From Natronobeatus ordinarius (GTDB lineage Archaea > Halobacteriota > Halobacteria > Halobacteriales > Natrialbaceae): a stretch of 64,000 nt of DNA. The notes beneath the pieces are model-generated. The model worked only from the letters and a program-made list of their open reading frames with translations. It searched no databases and was not told the origin of the DNA. The stretch is taken from positions 3,162,001 through 3,226,000 of the forward strand of contig NZ_CP101456.1 in the NCBI RefSeq assembly GCF_024362485.1. The letters run 5' to 3'. Made by a program: the position numbers and the translations under genes. This document shows positions 25,568 to 34,502 of the stretch, one piece after another. Position 1 is the stretch's first letter. Every line of letters starts with the position of its first letter.

Positions 25568-26671
25568 CTACTCGGAATCGGCCGGGAACGGTTCGACGCC
25601 CGGTGCGTCGGGGTTGTTGGCAACTCGCTTGCGGTTTTCCTCACCGATTCGGTCGACGATCTGGGAAACGAGCGTCCGAACGTCTTCGACGACCGGACTG
25701 TCGTCGTCCTTGGCGACCGTCCCCTCGATGCCGTCGGCACCGAAGTCCGTGTGGACCGGGAGCTTCTCGAGCAGCGGGACGTCGTAGTCCTCGCTGATCG
25801 CGGTGGCGCCGTCGTGGCCGAACAGGTCGTGTCTGTCGCCACAGCTTGGACAGTGGAACGTGCTCATGTTCTCGACGACGCCCAGGACGGGCGTGTGGTG
25901 TTCCTGGAACATCCGGACGGCCTTTCGGGTGTCGTCGACGGACATCTCCTGGGGCGTCGTCACGACGACGGCGCCAGCGAGCGGCATCGTCTGCAGCAGG
26001 TTGAGCTGTGCGTCACCCGTCCCCGGCGGCAGGTCGACGATCAGGTAATCGAGGTAGCCCCACTCGACGCCCTCGAGGAACTTCATCATGAACTTGTTGA
26101 CCATCGGCCCCCGAAGCATGGCCGGGTCGTCGCTCTCCTCGGTGAGAAAGCCCATGCTCATCACGCGGACGCCGTCGGAGACCGGCGGAACCAGCTGATC
26201 TTCGGCCGTGACGGCCGGCTCGCCCTCGAGCGGGAGGATTCGGGGGACGTTCGGGCCGTGGATGTCGGCGTCGAGGACGCCGACGCGCGCGCCCAGTTGG
26301 TCGAGCCCGGCGGCGAGGTTCGTGGCGACGGTCGTCTTGCCGACGCCACCTTTTCCGGAGGAGACGGCGACGACGTTCCGGACGGTCGGTAACACGTCGT
26401 CGTCGAAGCCGTGCTCGGCGCCGACGTGGGCGCGCAGGTCGGGCTCGAGGCCGGCTTCCGAGACGATCTCGCGGATCGCATCGCCCAGCTCCATCTCGGT
26501 CGGCGCGTACGGCGAGTTAAACGCCAGCGAGATAGACGCCGTCCCGTCTTCGATCGAGAGGTCGTTTACGAGTCCGAGCGAGACGATGTCGTCGTCGTTC
26601 AGGGGGTCCTCGACCGTCTCGAGTCGGGCCAAAAGTTCCGCTTCGGTAACGGTCTCCTCGGTGTCGCTCAT
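25568..26671 (-). CDS. Mrp/ApbC/NBP35-type iron-sulfur cluster carrier ATPase
   Basis: 367 residues. Residues about 8-90 are a MIP18/DUF59 domain (LARLETVEDPLNDDDIVSLGLV). From about 98 comes the deviant Walker A P-loop GKGGVGKTTVATNLA, then DADIHGPNVPRILPL and DLPPGTGDAQL, and a C-terminal CPSC pair that holds a bridging 4Fe-4S cluster in the dimer. It carries iron-sulfur clusters to apoproteins. The name Mrp here is unrelated to the antiporter operon. It lies next to the NrfD/4Fe-4S operon but is separated by 129 bases, so co-transcription is uncertain. Confidence 0.93.
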   Translation of the reverse strand: MSDTEETVTEAELLARLETVEDPLNDDDIVSLGLVNDLSIEDGTASISLAFNSPYAPTEMELGDAIREIVSEAGLEPDLRAHVGAEHGFDDDVLPTVRNVVAVSSGKGGVGKTTVATNLAAGLDQLGARVGVLDADIHGPNVPRILPLEGEPAVTAEDQLVPPVSDGVRVMSMGFLTEESDDPAMLRGPMVNKFMMKFLEGVEWGYLDYLIVDLPPGTGDAQLNLLQTMPLAGAVVVTTPQEMSVDDTRKAVRMFQEHHTPVLGVVENMSTFHCPSCGDRHDLFGHDGATAISEDYDVPLLEKLPVHTDFGADGIEGTVAKDDDSPVVEDVRTLVSQIVDRIGEENRKRVANNPDAPGVEPFPADSE

Positions 26672-26800
26672 GCTCGATATGCGGGCTCGTGGCGCCTTGG
26701 GTGTTTCGCGTCGGGATGGCCACTACGCTCACGAATCAGGTATTTTGACGGGGGGTGGACCTGGGCGAGGCGTGGCCGAGACGAAAACCGGGGTGACCGG

Positions 26801-27091
26801 TCAGTAGAAGATGACGCCGATCAGCAGCGTCTGGATAAGCATCGCGGTCCAGAGCAGGACGATCAGTCCGAAGAAGATGCCCGTTCCGAGCAGGGCCGTC
26901 CGGACGTCACGCGGGTTGCCGAGGAACCACGCCAGCAACATGACGTACACCGGCACCAGGATGACGCCGAAGACGAGCCACGTCCCCGGGCCCGGGAAGC
27001 CGGCGACAGAGCCGTCGCCGTGGTAGTCCTGGAAGAGGAACAGCAGGTTCGTGGCGAGCCACGTCGTCGCTGCGTAGACGCCAGGGATCAT
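26801..27091 (-). CDS. Small membrane subunit of NrfD/Fe-S module
   Basis: 96 residues with three hydrophobic helices (NLLFLFQDY..., TWLVFGVILVPVYVMLLAWFL, GTGIFFGLIVLLWTAMLIQTLL). No family recognised. Its ATG overlaps the stop of the NrfD gene by four bases and it is the last gene of a three-gene unit, so it is probably a membrane subunit or assembly partner of that quinone-linked complex. Confidence 0.65.
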   Translation of the reverse strand: MIPGVYAATTWLATNLLFLFQDYHGDGSVAGFPGPGTWLVFGVILVPVYVMLLAWFLGNPRDVRTALLGTGIFFGLIVLLWTAMLIQTLLIGVIFY

Positions 27092-28455
27092 GCTTCAACC
27101 TCCGCTTCCTGGGCACTTTCGCTTTTCGGTTCGTGACCGTGACCGTGGTCACCACGCAGGTGTTCGATGGCGTGGAGTTCGACCACGGGAACGATCTTGG
27201 CCACGACGAGGAAGAAGAGCACGACCATGCCGATCGTGCCGATGACCGAGAAGATCTCGATGATACTCGGGAAGTAGCTTCCTGGGACGGCGTCGTAGAG
27301 ACCGAACGTCGGGTACATCAGCCCTTCGGCGACGAAGAACGCCTTCTCGACGAGCGTCGCGATGAGTACGACCACACCCGTAGCGACGGCGCGTGGCTTG
27401 GTGAACAGCGACGGCCGGATCGTCTGGGCGAAGATGTAGCCGAGCGCACCGAACACCAGCGCGATCGAGCCGACGTAGGCCGGGTGGGAGAGTTTCGCGG
27501 CAGTCGCGTACGTCTGGTCGGTCGGTGCGGCGAAGACGCCGCTGGTGATCTGCTGGAGCTGCAGCCACAGGAACAGCAGGGAGAAGAAGCCGAGCCAGAG
27601 CGTCAGGCCGCGGAAGACGTCGTCGGTGATGATGTGATCCCAGTCGTAAGCGTTCCGGAACGCGAACGAGATGATGATCACACCGGCGATCGCCGAGGTG
27701 AGTGCGATGGTGAGGAACTGTGGTCCCTGGATGGCGCCGAACCAGCCGGGCATCGTCGGAATCAGCGCGAACAGCCACGGGATCACCCCACCGTGGAGCA
27801 GCAGCGGCGCCATGATGATGATCGCCAGCGCGAGCCACCAGACCATCCGCTCGACGACCGGATCTTCCTTCTCGGAGTAGCCGATCGTCAGCAGCTTATA
27901 GATCGGTTCGAAGTGGCTCGGCAGGTCGTCACGCAGCCGGCTGACGTCGTATCGGAGCGTCAGCAGCAGGTAGGTCGCGGTCATCACGAAGTACATCGTG
28001 ATGACGGTCACGTCCCAGACCAGCGGCGAGTTGTTGACCGTCACGTGGTAGTAACCGAGGATGGAGGTGACCATCCGGTCCGGACGGCCCATGTGGACGA
28101 TGATGTAAAAGCCCGCCGCCGACAGGCCGGCGATCGTCAACAGCTCGGCGAGTCGGGCGACCGGCATGTACCGGTCCATCCCGAGTAGTCGAACCGCCGC
28201 CGAGAGGATGATCCCCCCGTGAGCGATGCCGACCCACCAGATGAACGCGCCGATGTACAGCCCCCAGGTCACACCGCCACCGCTGCCCCAGTCCGCGAGG
28301 CCGGTGACGATCAGTCCTTCGGAGAGCTGGTAGGACCACATCATGAGGAAGACCCCGAACGCCAGCGCCGCGAGGGCGAAGGCCACGAAGAACTTCTTCG
28401 AGGTGTGTTTCATCGGACGGAGGATGTCCTCCTCACTGGGCGTCTTCGTACTCAC
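27088..28455 (-). CDS. NrfD/PsrC-type integral membrane quinone-binding subunit
   Basis: 455 residues with about ten membrane helices, the polysulfide reductase NrfD family, which exchanges electrons between membrane quinone and a 4Fe-4S subunit. Seen here: WGLYIGAFIWWVGIAHGGIILSAAVRLLG, then GRPDRMVTSILGYYH, typical of the larger ten-helix members. The C terminus is soluble and His/Glu-rich (HLRGDHGHGHEPKSES). Its start overlaps the stop of the Fe-S gene (ATGA). No molybdopterin catalytic gene lies in the window, so the final electron donor or acceptor is not known. Confidence 0.85.
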   Translation of the reverse strand: MSTKTPSEEDILRPMKHTSKKFFVAFALAALAFGVFLMMWSYQLSEGLIVTGLADWGSGGGVTWGLYIGAFIWWVGIAHGGIILSAAVRLLGMDRYMPVARLAELLTIAGLSAAGFYIIVHMGRPDRMVTSILGYYHVTVNNSPLVWDVTVITMYFVMTATYLLLTLRYDVSRLRDDLPSHFEPIYKLLTIGYSEKEDPVVERMVWWLALAIIIMAPLLLHGGVIPWLFALIPTMPGWFGAIQGPQFLTIALTSAIAGVIIISFAFRNAYDWDHIITDDVFRGLTLWLGFFSLLFLWLQLQQITSGVFAAPTDQTYATAAKLSHPAYVGSIALVFGALGYIFAQTIRPSLFTKPRAVATGVVVLIATLVEKAFFVAEGLMYPTFGLYDAVPGSYFPSIIEIFSVIGTIGMVVLFFLVVAKIVPVVELHAIEHLRGDHGHGHEPKSESAQEAEVEA

Positions 28456-29810
28456 AGCAGGTCACCCCCGAGGGTACCCTCGTCGAGCACTTCCTTGCGC
28501 TCGTCGACGATGTTCAGGTCGTCGCGGGCCGCGTCGAGTTCCTCGTAGGAGACTGCCGTCGGAATGCCCCGCTCGCGAGCCTCCTCGGCGCTGATCTGCT
28601 CGGCGTTCGGGCCGGGCTCGTTGCCGACGAAGACGACGTTCGGGTTGGTCCCGATGTCCTCGAGCAGCCGGAACGTCGAGTTGGTAGATTCGGTCAGCTG
28701 ATCGATCAGCCGGCCGGGGTTGCCGTCCTCGTCCTCGAGTTCCTCCTCGAGACGCTCGCGGAGTTCGTCGTCGTCGATGTCGTCGATCTCCCGGCGCTGG
28801 ACCTCGCGCAAGAACTCGCGGGGATCGCTGTCGGGGTCGTTCATGTCGCCGAACTTGATGATGCCTGGCGGACAGTGAACCTGACAGGCGGTCGTCCCCT
28901 CGAAGGTCTCGCCCATATAGCCGTCCTGGCGGGTCGGACACATCGTACACTTGCCCATGACGCCGCGGGGTGGGCGGCTGTCGACCCACTGACCGCGCTC
29001 GTCGTAGACGTGGTTCTCGTCGATCTCCTCCTGCGGGACGTCGGGTTCGGCCCACTGGAAGTAGTTGACGCCGTACGGACAGGCCACCTGACAGTAGCGG
29101 CAGCCGATACAGACGTCGTAATCGGTCAGCACGAGCCCGTCTTTCGAGCGGGTGTGGCGGGCCGTCGTCGGACAGACCTTCTCACACGGCGCGTCAGAAC
29201 AGTGCTGGCAGTTTCGGACGAGCAGCTTCGCGTCTTCCTGGGTCTCGTCCTCGTAGTGGAAGACGTACATCCAGTTCGCCCCGGCGTCGAGGTCGTTCTC
29301 CTCGGCGCACGCGGCGACGCAGGTGAGACAGCCGTCACAGTTCTCGAGGTCGATGACCATCCCGAGCTGGACGCCGTCGCCGTCGTCGTCCTCCTGGGCG
29401 GCGGCGATCGATGCCTGGTCGTCCGGACCGGCGACGTTGTCGTGTGTCGCCCAGCCGGCCAGGCCGAGGAACGCCGCGCCGGCGCCCATCTTCTTCATCA
29501 CTTCACGGCGGTCCATGTCGCCGTCGCCTTCCAGCTCGGCGAGCTTGTCGAGGAGACCGCCTCCTTCTGCTTCCTGTGCTTCCTCCCAGGCTTCGACAGT
29601 CGGACGGTCGTCCACGCCGAACTCCTCGACGACGGCGTCGTGGTACTTTCCGTGGAACTCCGCCTCGCTGATCTCGCCTGCGACGAGACGCTGGGCGTCT
29701 TTTGCCATCTCGAGTCCGAGATCGGTGTCGTACTCGGTCTCGTCGAGCTTTTCTTCTAGTTCCGCTTCCCACTCCTCGCCGAGCGGGTGGAACGAATCGT
29801 CGGTGCTCAT
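28452..29810 (-). CDS. Four-cluster 4Fe-4S ferredoxin subunit (DmsB/TtrB-like)
   Basis: 452 residues. Four cysteine groups bind 4Fe-4S clusters: CDGCLTCVAAC (first Cys at 158), CQHCSDAPCEKVCP, CIGCRYCQVACP, and CTMCP with a later CQVHCP. It relays electrons to the NrfD membrane subunit encoded next. Unusually, about 100 acidic residues precede a twin-arginine motif (RREVMKKMGAGAAFLGLAG, 101-119), so the Tat-like signal is internal. Either the true start is the ATG just before it (29516) or the N-terminal part is a separate domain. The C-terminal 90 residues are acidic and of unknown function. Confidence 0.85.
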   Translation of the reverse strand: MSTDDSFHPLGEEWEAELEEKLDETEYDTDLGLEMAKDAQRLVAGEISEAEFHGKYHDAVVEEFGVDDRPTVEAWEEAQEAEGGGLLDKLAELEGDGDMDRREVMKKMGAGAAFLGLAGWATHDNVAGPDDQASIAAAQEDDDGDGVQLGMVIDLENCDGCLTCVAACAEENDLDAGANWMYVFHYEDETQEDAKLLVRNCQHCSDAPCEKVCPTTARHTRSKDGLVLTDYDVCIGCRYCQVACPYGVNYFQWAEPDVPQEEIDENHVYDERGQWVDSRPPRGVMGKCTMCPTRQDGYMGETFEGTTACQVHCPPGIIKFGDMNDPDSDPREFLREVQRREIDDIDDDELRERLEEELEDEDGNPGRLIDQLTESTNSTFRLLEDIGTNPNVVFVGNEPGPNAEQISAEEARERGIPTAVSYEELDAARDDLNIVDERKEVLDEGTLGGDLL

Positions 29811-30929
29811 GTTTTCTTTTGCCTCTATGTTACCTGATGTGGGTACGGTTGGCCGCAGAGTTACGCGCGGGCGTGAAGTTCATCTGACTCCATGTCCTCC
29901 GCTTACCGCTAGTTGGTTCTCGCTGTCAACGGAACTTAAGCGTTCCTTCTTTGGTGAAGCTTTCCTGGCCGCCACAGTGGCCCGAACTGAACGTATGTGT
30001 TGTGTGTTAGTACTCGACACGGCTCGGCCGGGTCTGGGCGTTGGTTCCCGTTTAGGAGGCAATAACTGCTGCCATCTCTGCTTCTCGAGTCGTAACTGGC
30101 GCGATTGGTCGACTCGTGTGACTCTCCTCGATCTCCGAACGCATCGCCGACCGCCCGTTTCGATGCCGACACCCGAGATCACGACGGTCAAGAAACCTGC
30201 ACCCGATCGGTCAGCTCGGTTCGACGATTCGATCGGTCAATTCGACGGGTTGCCATCAATTAGCCATCTCCCATAACATATATCAGAAGATATATTATGA
30301 CACCCCTCGTCCGGCTTCAGTTCGACCGCTCGGCGGCCTTCGAACGGCGTCGACGACGGCGGCTCGTTCAGCGCGTCACGCCGGATCTACCTCGGAAGAA
30401 TCGATCGGTAACACGCCGGTGGCGTCGTACACTATCGACCGAATTCGTCCAATAGTCGCGACACGGTCCGTGTCAGTTGCGACATGAACCCGGGTTTGAA
30501 CCACTCTCCGTCCCCGGAGCGCCGATCGTCGGTGGTGAGTGTGCCACAGCCGGCGGTCGGTGTTCGACCGACCAACTGGGCGTCCGCCACGTAGTATCGA
30601 AATTCAAAGATGATCTCAGAAATGAACCATATCTGATGGTATGGATCCGTGGGCCCCGCCGACCGATCAGATGACTATTGACACCAGTTGCCACGATATG
30701 ACTTAAACGTTCCCCCTCGAGCGACGCCGGGACGTCACCGCCGCGTGAGGCGGACCGATCGCTCGAGGACCGGCGTGAGAATACGGAAGCCAAGTCCTCT
30801 ACAGTAGCCACTGACGTTCACCGACTACTGTCTCGCCGTTACCGACCGCCAGTACACAGCTGCTCCGATCAACCGTCAGAGCCGGTGGCCCATCGCCGGT
30901 TCGAATCGTTTCAAAAACCGTATTCCCGT
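29811..30929. other. Gene-poor, AT-richer region
   Basis: About 1.1 kb with no convincing long gene on either strand. It contains an 18-base inverted repeat at 30278-30295 (ATATATC, 4-base spacer, GATATAT), which also reads as a TATA box just before a possible 52-residue frame at 30297. The frames at 29880-30191 and 30473-30811 on the minus strand have Ser/Arg-rich products and look like chance. Lower GC than its surroundings suggests degraded or acquired sequence. Confidence 0.5.
30297..30455 (+). CDS. Possible Arg-rich 52-residue protein
   Basis: The frame begins two bases after the 18-base AT-rich inverted repeat and codes for a very basic peptide (13 or more Arg, FERRRRRRLVQRV). The basic charge is unlike most haloarchaeal proteins, and the start lies closer to the TATA-like sequence than expected. 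A DNA- or RNA-binding peptide is possible, but chance is more likely. Confidence 0.2.
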   Translation: MTPLVRLQFDRSAAFERRRRRRLVQRVTPDLPRKNRSVTRRWRRTLSTEFVQ

Positions 30930-31127
30930 TCAGCCGGTTCGATAGTTCGGCGAGAAGACGCCTCGACCGGTAGGAACGATATCCTCGTTCTGGTGGAGGC
31001 GGGTGCACGCGTTCTCGACGGTGAGGGGATGTTCCTCGAGTCGGTCAGCCAGCTCGAGGACGTGCAGTTCGCCGTGCTCGGACAGCGTTTCACGGATCTG
31101 TTCTTCAATCGCTCGTGCCGTCGTCAT
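30930..31127 (-). CDS. Small winged-helix-like DNA-binding protein
   Basis: 65 residues from the ATG at 31127. The sequence (RAIEEQIRETLSEHGELHVLELADRLEEHPLTVENACTRLHQNEDIVPTGRGVF) is a complete helix-turn-helix with a short wing, as in compact haloarchaeal wHTH proteins. It could regulate the adjacent thioredoxin-reductase-like gene or its own promoter. A longer frame upstream (to 31307) is low-complexity and was not used. The protein seems to end shortly after the wing, so it may be slightly truncated. Confidence 0.6.
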   Translation of the reverse strand: MTTARAIEEQIRETLSEHGELHVLELADRLEEHPLTVENACTRLHQNEDIVPTGRGVFSPNYRTG

Positions 31128-31492
31128 CGGAGACCCCCATCCGCGTTCACGTGTGGCAGGGTCCGATCTCGATCCCGTGGTGTCATACGTCTCGGTGGTA
31201 CGTGTGTTCGACCAGAATAATCGGCGAATCCTAATGGCTGTATCTGATTCCCAGTTCGTGAGAATCACGGCGGGGTATGTATCTGAAACCGTGCTATCGC
31301 CGGTCACGGAGTTGATTCTGTGGATCGTTCGGGTCCCGGGACGCTCGCCGACTGGAGGTGTGGTCCGTCCCCACTGCGTTCGAACCGCACGCTGGCGTCG
31401 AGCCGGCGCTCATAACGGCTGTCGTGAGGCGTTACCGATGCAACCGCAAGACGGTTCGCGGTTGCATCGAAGAACGGCCACAACAGACAGAA
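31128..31492. other. Intergenic region carrying a family 2 hairpin
   Basis: 365 bases between the small wHTH gene and the 3' end of the reductase-like gene. The only clear structure is the hairpin at 31436-31469. The rest shows AT-rich stretches near 31215-31270 that may hold the wHTH promoter. Confidence 0.5.
31436..31469 (-). repeat. Hairpin repeat, family 2, copy 2
   Basis: A perfect 12-bp inverted repeat CGATGCAACCGC/GCGGTTGCATCG with a 10-base loop. Read on the minus strand it starts 24 bases after the stop of the reductase-like gene, the same offset and orientation as the copy after the SDR gene. Stem core, loop (GA-CCGT-T) and a downstream CAGC...TATGA are shared; two stem pairs differ but still pair. 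Confidence 0.6.
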
Positions 31493-32569
31493 TCAGTCGT
31501 CGACGGCAGCGTCGCCTTCTCCAGTTATATCGTCGCGCGGGCCGCCCGCGTGTCCTTCGTGAGCAACGGCCGTCTCGAGGAGCGCAGGCGAGATGGCAGG
31601 GACCTCCTCGTCCGTGACGGGACCGTGTGCGTCGAGGTCCTCGAGCGACCGCGGGAACGCCCGCAACTCCTTGTGGATGGCGATTCCGGCGTTCGCCCCC
31701 TGACCCATCGCGACGGGGATCTGGTTGTGTCCCGGCGTGAGGTCGCCGACGGCGTAGACGCCGTCGACCGAGGTTCGGCCGTGGTCGTCGACGACGACGG
31801 TGCCGTCGTCGTTACGCTCGAGTTCTATCGCGTCGGCGAGGTCCGCGTGGTAGTTCGAGCCGTACATCGGGAAGCCGCCCTGGTAGTCGCGCACGGTGCC
31901 GTCCTCGAACTCGAAGGACTCGAGCCAGCCGTCCTCGCCCTTGTTCATCGCCGTGATCTCCGCCTCCACGACGTCGACGGGATGGCCCTCGAGTAGTTCG
32001 GCGGTCTCCTCGCTCCACTCGGGCTCGTTGCCGCGGGTCAGCAGGTCGACGTCGTCGGTGTAGTTCAGCATGATCATGGCGACGTAGGCGGCAGCGTCGC
32101 TCGTCCCCATCACGAAGACGGGTTCGTCGACGAACATGTACGCGTCACAGTGGACGCAGTAGTGCAGTCCCCGGCCGGTCGGCGGGAGCGGTGGGTCGGG
32201 GCGCTGGTCGGCGAAGCCGGTCGCGAGGACGACGCGACGGACCCTGACCGCTTCGTCGCCCAGGGAGACGCGAAAGCCGTCGTCGGCCGACTCGCCGAGC
32301 GCCTCGAGGTCCTCGACGAACGCCCGTCGGAACTCGGCGCCGTAGCTGCGTACCTGCTCCCTGCCGGTCTGTAAGAACTCGTTGCCCGAGACCTCCTCGG
32401 TGATGCCGATGACGTTGTGCGTGTCGCGCATCATCGCCGCGCGGCCGCCACCGCGGTCGACGACCAGCGTCTCGTGGCCCAATCGCGTGGTGTAGAGCGC
32501 GCTGGTCAGCCCCGCCGGCCCGCCGCCGACGACCGCAACGTCGTAGTCGAACCCGTCGTGTTCGTGCAT
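31493..32569 (-). CDS. Thioredoxin-reductase-like FAD/NAD(P) oxidoreductase
   Basis: 358 residues. N-terminal FAD-binding Rossmann motif VAVVGGGPAGLTSALY, redox-active CVHC at 138-141 (GLHYCVHCDAYMF), and C-terminal VDGVYAVGDLTPGHNQIPVAMGQGANAG. The second nucleotide-binding motif is degenerate (VFVMGTSDAAAY rather than GGGDSA), so its electron donor may not be NADPH, as in ferredoxin- or FFTR-like reductases. About 40 extra C-terminal residues follow the family end. Likely partners are thioredoxin-type proteins; the peroxiredoxin gene lies just upstream on the same strand (208 bases away). Confidence 0.82.
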   Translation of the reverse strand: MHEHDGFDYDVAVVGGGPAGLTSALYTTRLGHETLVVDRGGGRAAMMRDTHNVIGITEEVSGNEFLQTGREQVRSYGAEFRRAFVEDLEALGESADDGFRVSLGDEAVRVRRVVLATGFADQRPDPPLPPTGRGLHYCVHCDAYMFVDEPVFVMGTSDAAAYVAMIMLNYTDDVDLLTRGNEPEWSEETAELLEGHPVDVVEAEITAMNKGEDGWLESFEFEDGTVRDYQGGFPMYGSNYHADLADAIELERNDDGTVVVDDHGRTSVDGVYAVGDLTPGHNQIPVAMGQGANAGIAIHKELRAFPRSLEDLDAHGPVTDEEVPAISPALLETAVAHEGHAGGPRDDITGEGDAAVDD

Positions 32570-32777
32570 TCGTGTGTAGACACGAACGGTCGGGAAAGTA
32601 AAAACGTGTACGTGTTCGTCGGCTGGGCCGGTCCATCCGGTCGCCGGCGGTGTGGGGCCGTCGCTCGAGCGGGCTCGAGGTGCGAGAATCGACGACGATC
32701 GAACCGTCCCGACTACCGAACCGTCGATAGCGGCGACGCGAACGATCCCGCCGGGAGCGAACGAGTCGTGGGGGTCG

Positions 32778-33464
32778 TTAGATATCTTTCAGCGTGAACC
32801 ACCAGTCGTAGGCCTCGAGGTCGTCGTCCGCGTCGGCTTCCTCGAGTCGGGCCGTGGCGTCGGCGTCCGTGCTCGGCGGCGAGAGCAGCGCCTTATCGCC
32901 GAAGCTCTCGTTCTCGGGCCAGTCGGCGGGCAGGGCGACACCCTCCGCCTCGTGGGTCTGGAACGCGCGGATCGACCGCAGGATCTCGTCGATGTTGCGA
33001 CCGATCTCCATCGGGTAGTAGAGGATCAGGCGCAGTTCACCCTCGGGGTCGACGACGAAGACGGACCGGACCGTCGCGGAGCCCGCTCCGGGATGGAGCA
33101 TGCCGAGTTCGGTGGCGACTTTGCCCTGTTCGTCGGCGATGATCGGGAACTCGATCTGCTCGTCGAGCTCCTCGTCGATCCACTCGGTCCACTTGATGTG
33201 AGAGTGGACGCGGTCGACCGAGAGCCCGATCAGTTCGGTGTCGAGTTCCTTGAACTCGTCGTAGCGCTGCTGGAACGCGACGAACTCGGTGGTGCAGACG
33301 GGCGTGAAGTCACCGGGGTGGCTAAACAGCACGAACCACGACCCCTCGTAGTCGTCGGGGAGGACTTTCGTCCCGTGGGTCGTCTCCACCTCGAGTTCGG
33401 GGAACGGGTCGTTCAGCAGCGGCATGCCGGGCGATTCGTCAGTATCAGCTACGTCTTGGGACAT
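32778..33464 (-). CDS. Peroxiredoxin (Prx6-like, one-cysteine)
   Basis: 228 residues from the ATG at 33464. Active site is [15 protein letters not shown] with peroxidatic Cys57, then the Prx6-type C-terminal domain ([22 protein letters not shown]). It reduces hydrogen peroxide and organic peroxides. Archaeal relatives usually have one or two further cysteines near the C terminus; here none exists in the whole protein, and the end reads DWWFTLKDI, so recycling must come from an outside thiol. A strong TATA (ACTATAGTT, about 33489-33499) lies 27-35 bases upstream. Confidence 0.9.
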   Translation of the reverse strand: MSQDVADTDESPGMPLLNDPFPELEVETTHGTKVLPDDYEGSWFVLFSHPGDFTPVCTTEFVAFQQRYDEFKELDTELIGLSVDRVHSHIKWTEWIDEELDEQIEFPIIADEQGKVATELGMLHPGAGSATVRSVFVVDPEGELRLILYYPMEIGRNIDEILRSIRAFQTHEAEGVALPADWPENESFGDKALLSPPSTDADATARLEEADADDDLEAYDWWFTLKDI

Positions 33465-33654
33465 CGCAACTAATTCTACGGCATCGGAAACTATAGTTCC
33501 TCTTGAGCAAGAAGTCATTTCCCGTTTCTCGGTCCAGAGAGAGCCCCCGGAAATATTTTCGGCTAGTTTGAGAGAGAAGCACGGCAGTAGCTCACACATC
33601 GGTCGCGGTCGGCGACGATCGCAAAAATCGGAACAAAAATCGGAACGGTCGCGA

Positions 33655-34500
33655 TCAATTCGACTTCGTCGCACCCATCCGTCGGAGAAACTCGATCAGG
33701 ATGCCGAGCCCCTGGCGGACGTCGTCGTCACGAAGCGCGCCGAGCATCCCGAACAGACCGACTTTCTTCGGTGGTTCCTCTTCCGTGAATGCGCCGAGAC
33801 CCGCCTCGACGGCGTCGATGAGCTCCTCGTCGCCGAGTCGATAGCCCAGGACGAGCATGTTGCCGAGGTTCTGCCCGAGCTGGTGGGGATCGATGTCCGC
33901 CTCGACGTACGCGCTACTGAGTCCGGCGACCATCATCCGGAGCTCCGCGATCGGCGCTCTGTTCTCGCGGGCGACGTCGACGGCCTCCGGGATCAGGTCC
34001 TCGGCGAGGTCGGTGACGACCTCGAGCAGGTCGAACAGTTCGACGAGGGTGTCGACGTTCTCGCCGAGTCGCTCGAGCAAGACGAGCGTCTCCTCACGCT
34101 CTAAGGCGAACCGCAGCTGCTCGATCGTCTCACGGTTCTCACGAACGATCGTCTGGAACTCCGGCGCCAGGTCGTGTGCGAGGTCGTCGACGACCTCGAG
34201 CGTGTCGAGGAGTTCGACGAGCGTGTCGGCATTATCCCCGACGCGCTGGACGAGTACGAGCGTCTCCTCGCGCTCTAAGGCCATGCGCAGTTCTGCGATC
34301 GGTTCCCGGGAGTCGTGGGCCGCCTCGCGCAGTTCGGGAGCGAGGTCCGCCGAGAGCTCCTGGACGACGACCAGGAGTTCGAGCAGCTCGGCGAGCTCCT
34401 CGTCGTTCTCGTCGATCGCACGGGCGAGTTGGCTGTCGGCCGGCGGCTCGAACTCGGTCCCGGCGAAGGCGTCGTCCGTCGATCGATTGTCCTGTGCCAT
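33655..34500 (-). CDS. DUF1641 protein associated with sulfide oxidation
   Basis: 281 residues, mostly helical and acidic. DUF1641 segments are seen ([33 protein letters not shown] and [32 protein letters not shown]). The N-terminal half contains a duplicated unit of about 63 residues ([19 protein letters not shown]... then [19 protein letters not shown]...), with a weaker third copy. DUF1641 genes commonly sit beside sulfide:quinone oxidoreductase genes, as here, two bases downstream. The molecular role is unknown; the extended repeat region suggests a coiled-coil scaffold. Confidence 0.78.
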   Translation of the reverse strand: MAQDNRSTDDAFAGTEFEPPADSQLARAIDENDEELAELLELLVVVQELSADLAPELREAAHDSREPIAELRMALEREETLVLVQRVGDNADTLVELLDTLEVVDDLAHDLAPEFQTIVRENRETIEQLRFALEREETLVLLERLGENVDTLVELFDLLEVVTDLAEDLIPEAVDVARENRAPIAELRMMVAGLSSAYVEADIDPHQLGQNLGNMLVLGYRLGDEELIDAVEAGLGAFTEEEPPKKVGLFGMLGALRDDDVRQGLGILIEFLRRMGATKSN

Positions 34501-34502
34501 CG

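Noticed and set aside
30473-30811. A 112-codon minus-strand frame in the gene-poor region
   Set aside because: Ser/Arg-rich composition, no acidic bias, no domain, no convincing promoter.
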